Source: Oscillospiraceae bacterium
Lineage (GTDB): Bacteria; Bacillota; Clostridia; Oscillospirales; Oscillospiraceae
Length of the DNA: 48,509 nt
Reading direction: 5' to 3'
Assembly: GCA_017538965.1 (NCBI GenBank)
Contig: JAFYHU010000044.1
Span: 1-48,509 of the forward strand
A program made the translations under genes and the position numbers. Below are positions 47,101 to 48,509 of this stretch, piece after piece. The notes under the pieces were generated by a model. It was not told the origin of the DNA and searched no databases. It was given only the letters and a program-made list of their open reading frames with translations. Position 1 is the stretch's first letter. Every line of letters begins with the position of its first letter.

Positions 47101-48314
47101 TGGCAGAACTGAATATTCAAATCAGTGCGGATCCCCGGATTGACATGCAGAAATTCGCAACCATGGCCAAGGTTCGCGAAGAAGCCATCCAGGCCGCTCC
47201 CGCTGAAGAAGTCAACGGCATTTTCGCCATCAATGAAAACGCCAAAGCGCTGCATCCCGACGTGATGAAGCTCGTCATCGACGAGATCATCGACCATGGC
47301 GCAGCGGAAGCGAAGACCTATATCCTGAAAAAAGCGGACGGCGGTTCCCTGCCCTATTTCCGTGCAGGCCAGTATCTGTCTCTGAAGCTCCCGCTGGACG
47401 GCAGTTTTGTCACGCGTTCCTATTCTCTCTGCCTTTCGCCGAAGGACGCGCTGGACGGCAGGTACGCCATCACCATCCGCACCAACCCCGGCGGCTTTGT
47501 CGCCGATAAGCTCCTCGCCAGCCTGAAGGTCGGCGACACGCTGCTCTCGTCCGGCCCGCAGGGCTTCTTCTACTACGAGGCGCTGCGCGACAAAAAACAG
47601 GTCATCGGCCTCGCCGGCGGCTCGGGCATCACGCCCTTCCTATCTCTGGCCAACGCCATCTGCGACGGCACCGAGGATTTCGATCTGACCCTGCTTTACG
47701 GTTCGCGCACCGAAGAGAGCATCCTCTTCCGCGCCGAGCTGGACGCCATCGCTGCCAAATGTCCGAAGTTCAGGGTGGTTCATGTGCTCTCGGACGAAAA
47801 GAAAGACGGCTGGGAGAGCGGCTTCATCACGGCCGATATGATCCGCAGATACGCCCCGGCGGACGGCGAGTATTCCGTCTATCTCTGCGGCCCCGAGGCC
47901 ATGTACCGCTTCCTGAAGCCCGAGATAGCCAAACTGAACCTGCCCGAGCGCCTCTTCCGCCGCAAGCTCATCGACGTCACCAAGACGCCGTGGGAGTGCG
48001 AGGATTATCCGCAGGACAAGCGCGGCAAAAGCTTTACCATCAAAGTGAAACAGGCCGCGGACGAGTACGAGATCCCCGCCTCGGCGGACGAGCCCGTTCT
48101 CGTTGCCATTGAGCGCGCCGGCATCAAGGCGCCGTCCCGCTGCCGTGCCGGCGAATGCGGCTGGTGCCGCTCGCGTCTGCTTGAGGGCACAGTCTTCATT
48201 CCGCAGGAGAACGAGATGCGCCGCTGGGCGGACAAGCATTACGGCTATATTCATCCCTGCTGCAGCTTTCCGACCTCGAATCTCGTTCTTGAGGTTCCCG
48301 GCGAGTTTTTCTGA
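47100..48314 (+). CDS. FAD/NAD(P)H oxidoreductase with C-terminal 2Fe-2S ferredoxin domain
   Basis: A 404-residue electron-transfer protein. Residues 1-75 are an extra segment I do not recognise. Residues about 76-300 are a ferredoxin-NADP reductase fold: RSYSLCLSP for FAD, GLAGGSGITPFLSL and YLCGPEAMYRFL for the pyridine nucleotide. Residues about 315-404 are a plant-type 2Fe-2S ferredoxin with C348, C353 and C356 (CRAGECGWC) and a fourth Cys in HPCCS. It should carry electrons between NAD(P)H and the CrtI-like partner, whose stop it overlaps. A strong terminator follows. Confidence 0.87.
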   Translation: MAELNIQISADPRIDMQKFATMAKVREEAIQAAPAEEVNGIFAINENAKALHPDVMKLVIDEIIDHGAAEAKTYILKKADGGSLPYFRAGQYLSLKLPLDGSFVTRSYSLCLSPKDALDGRYAITIRTNPGGFVADKLLASLKVGDTLLSSGPQGFFYYEALRDKKQVIGLAGGSGITPFLSLANAICDGTEDFDLTLLYGSRTEESILFRAELDAIAAKCPKFRVVHVLSDEKKDGWESGFITADMIRRYAPADGEYSVYLCGPEAMYRFLKPEIAKLNLPERLFRRKLIDVTKTPWECEDYPQDKRGKSFTIKVKQAADEYEIPASADEPVLVAIERAGIKAPSRCRAGECGWCRSRLLEGTVFIPQENEMRRWADKHYGYIHPCCSFPTSNLVLEVPGEFF

Positions 48315-48333
48315 GAACGAACCTTCGCTTATG

Positions 48334-48366
48334 AAAATGCACAGAGGCCTGTCCTCTGTGCATTTT
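48334..48366 (+). terminator. Terminator of the rightward acyl-CoA operon
   Basis: AAAATGCACAGAGG pairs perfectly with CCTCTGTGCATTTT around CCTGT, and the stem ends in a T-run. It is a strong Rho-independent terminator 20 bp after the last gene. Confidence 0.9.
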
Positions 48367-48370
48367 TAAC

Positions 48371-48509
48371 ATTGGTAGACAACCACTGGCTATGCCAGTG
48401 GCAAAAAAGGCTTTAGCTATGGACAAAAATAAAACTCCCCATTACAGTAGGTGAAAGGTTTGCCGACCAACACCAATGAAAATGAGGAGGTCTTCCATGG
48501 AGAAAGACA
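48371..48509 (+). mobile_element. Left end of an IS200/IS605-like element (partial)
   Basis: CCACTGGC-TAT-GCCAGTGG (48383-48401) is a perfect 8-bp hairpin with a 3-nt loop, the kind of subterminal structure recognised by Y1 transposases of IS200/IS605 elements. About 95 bp later a strong GAGGAGG site precedes an ATG. The outer boundary is not defined by inverted repeats, as expected for this family. The element runs out of the window. Confidence 0.55.
48497..48509 (+). CDS. tnpA: Start of a probable IS200/IS605 transposase (partial)
   Basis: Only MEKD and one base of the next codon are visible, preceded by GAGGAGG with 6-7 bases spacing. Y1 transposases of gut Firmicutes often begin this way, and the hairpin upstream agrees. 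The call rests mainly on context. Confidence 0.45.

Overview
The window looks like a chromosomal segment of an anaerobic, single-membrane Firmicute, most likely a gut-type clostridium. The evidence is AAGGAG/GGAGG ribosome sites, TTGACA/TATAAT promoters spaced 17-18 bp, ATG/GTG/TTG starts, a radical-SAM AmmeMemoRadiSam pair, a membrane-fusion protein shortened as in monoderms, and CoA-based fermentative genes. There is no rRNA, tRNA or other taxonomic marker, so this is inference. All calls were made by eye from motifs and reading frames; no database search was run.

Region 1 (1-10500, mostly + strand) is a surface-polysaccharide locus. It holds a GlfT2-like glycosyltransferase, several GT2 family glycosyltransferases, an ABC exporter (wzm and wzt) and a polysaccharide pyruvyltransferase. 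The locus is worn at both ends: a 34-codon stub of a GT8 enzyme, a 21-codon stub of UDP-galactopyranose mutase, and a GT2 copy broken by a stop codon and an internal deletion. A complete BrnT/BrnA toxin-antitoxin pair sits backwards between wzm and wzt.

Region 2 (10500-19850) holds two Tat-exported flavoprotein reductases: an Old Yellow Enzyme/Fe-S/FAD protein, and a covalent-FMN plus FAD fumarate-reductase-like protein. Around them are an XRE-DUF6465 regulator, the hflK-hflC membrane protease regulators, and an AmmeMemoRadiSam pair (radical SAM enzyme plus a fused MEMO-AMMECR1 protein).

Region 3 (19970-33990) is a peptide-export system with its likely regulators. The minus-strand operon runs STAS protein, shortened HlyD adaptor, C39 peptidase-ABC transporter, second ABC transporter, DUF218 membrane protein, and a 72-residue peptide. 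That peptide joins a double-glycine leader to a LysM domain and is the probable cargo. Next to it are a LytS-type kinase, a REC-SARP regulator, alanine racemase, a large solute-binding lipoprotein without permeases, an unknown protein, and a second REC-SARP regulator whose receiver lacks its acidic pocket. The export operon promoter carries perfect 11-bp tandem repeats, the spacing that OmpR/SARP-type domains bind.

Region 4 (34060-48314) is a divergent acyl-CoA gene cluster around a FadR-type GntR regulator. Leftward genes are a fused hydroxyacyl-CoA dehydrogenase/hydratase, a thiolase, two NMO/FabK-like flavoproteins, a PaaG-like crotonase and a CoA-transferase. Rightward genes are the regulator, an acyl-CoA ligase, an enoyl-CoA hydratase, a CrtI-like flavoprotein and a flavin/2Fe-2S reductase. 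No acyl-CoA dehydrogenase or ETF is present. Two homologous 74-nt non-coding elements with a conserved 7-bp closing stem precede two of the leftward genes; they are my best candidate for an undescribed structured RNA. The window ends in the left end of an IS200/IS605-like element.
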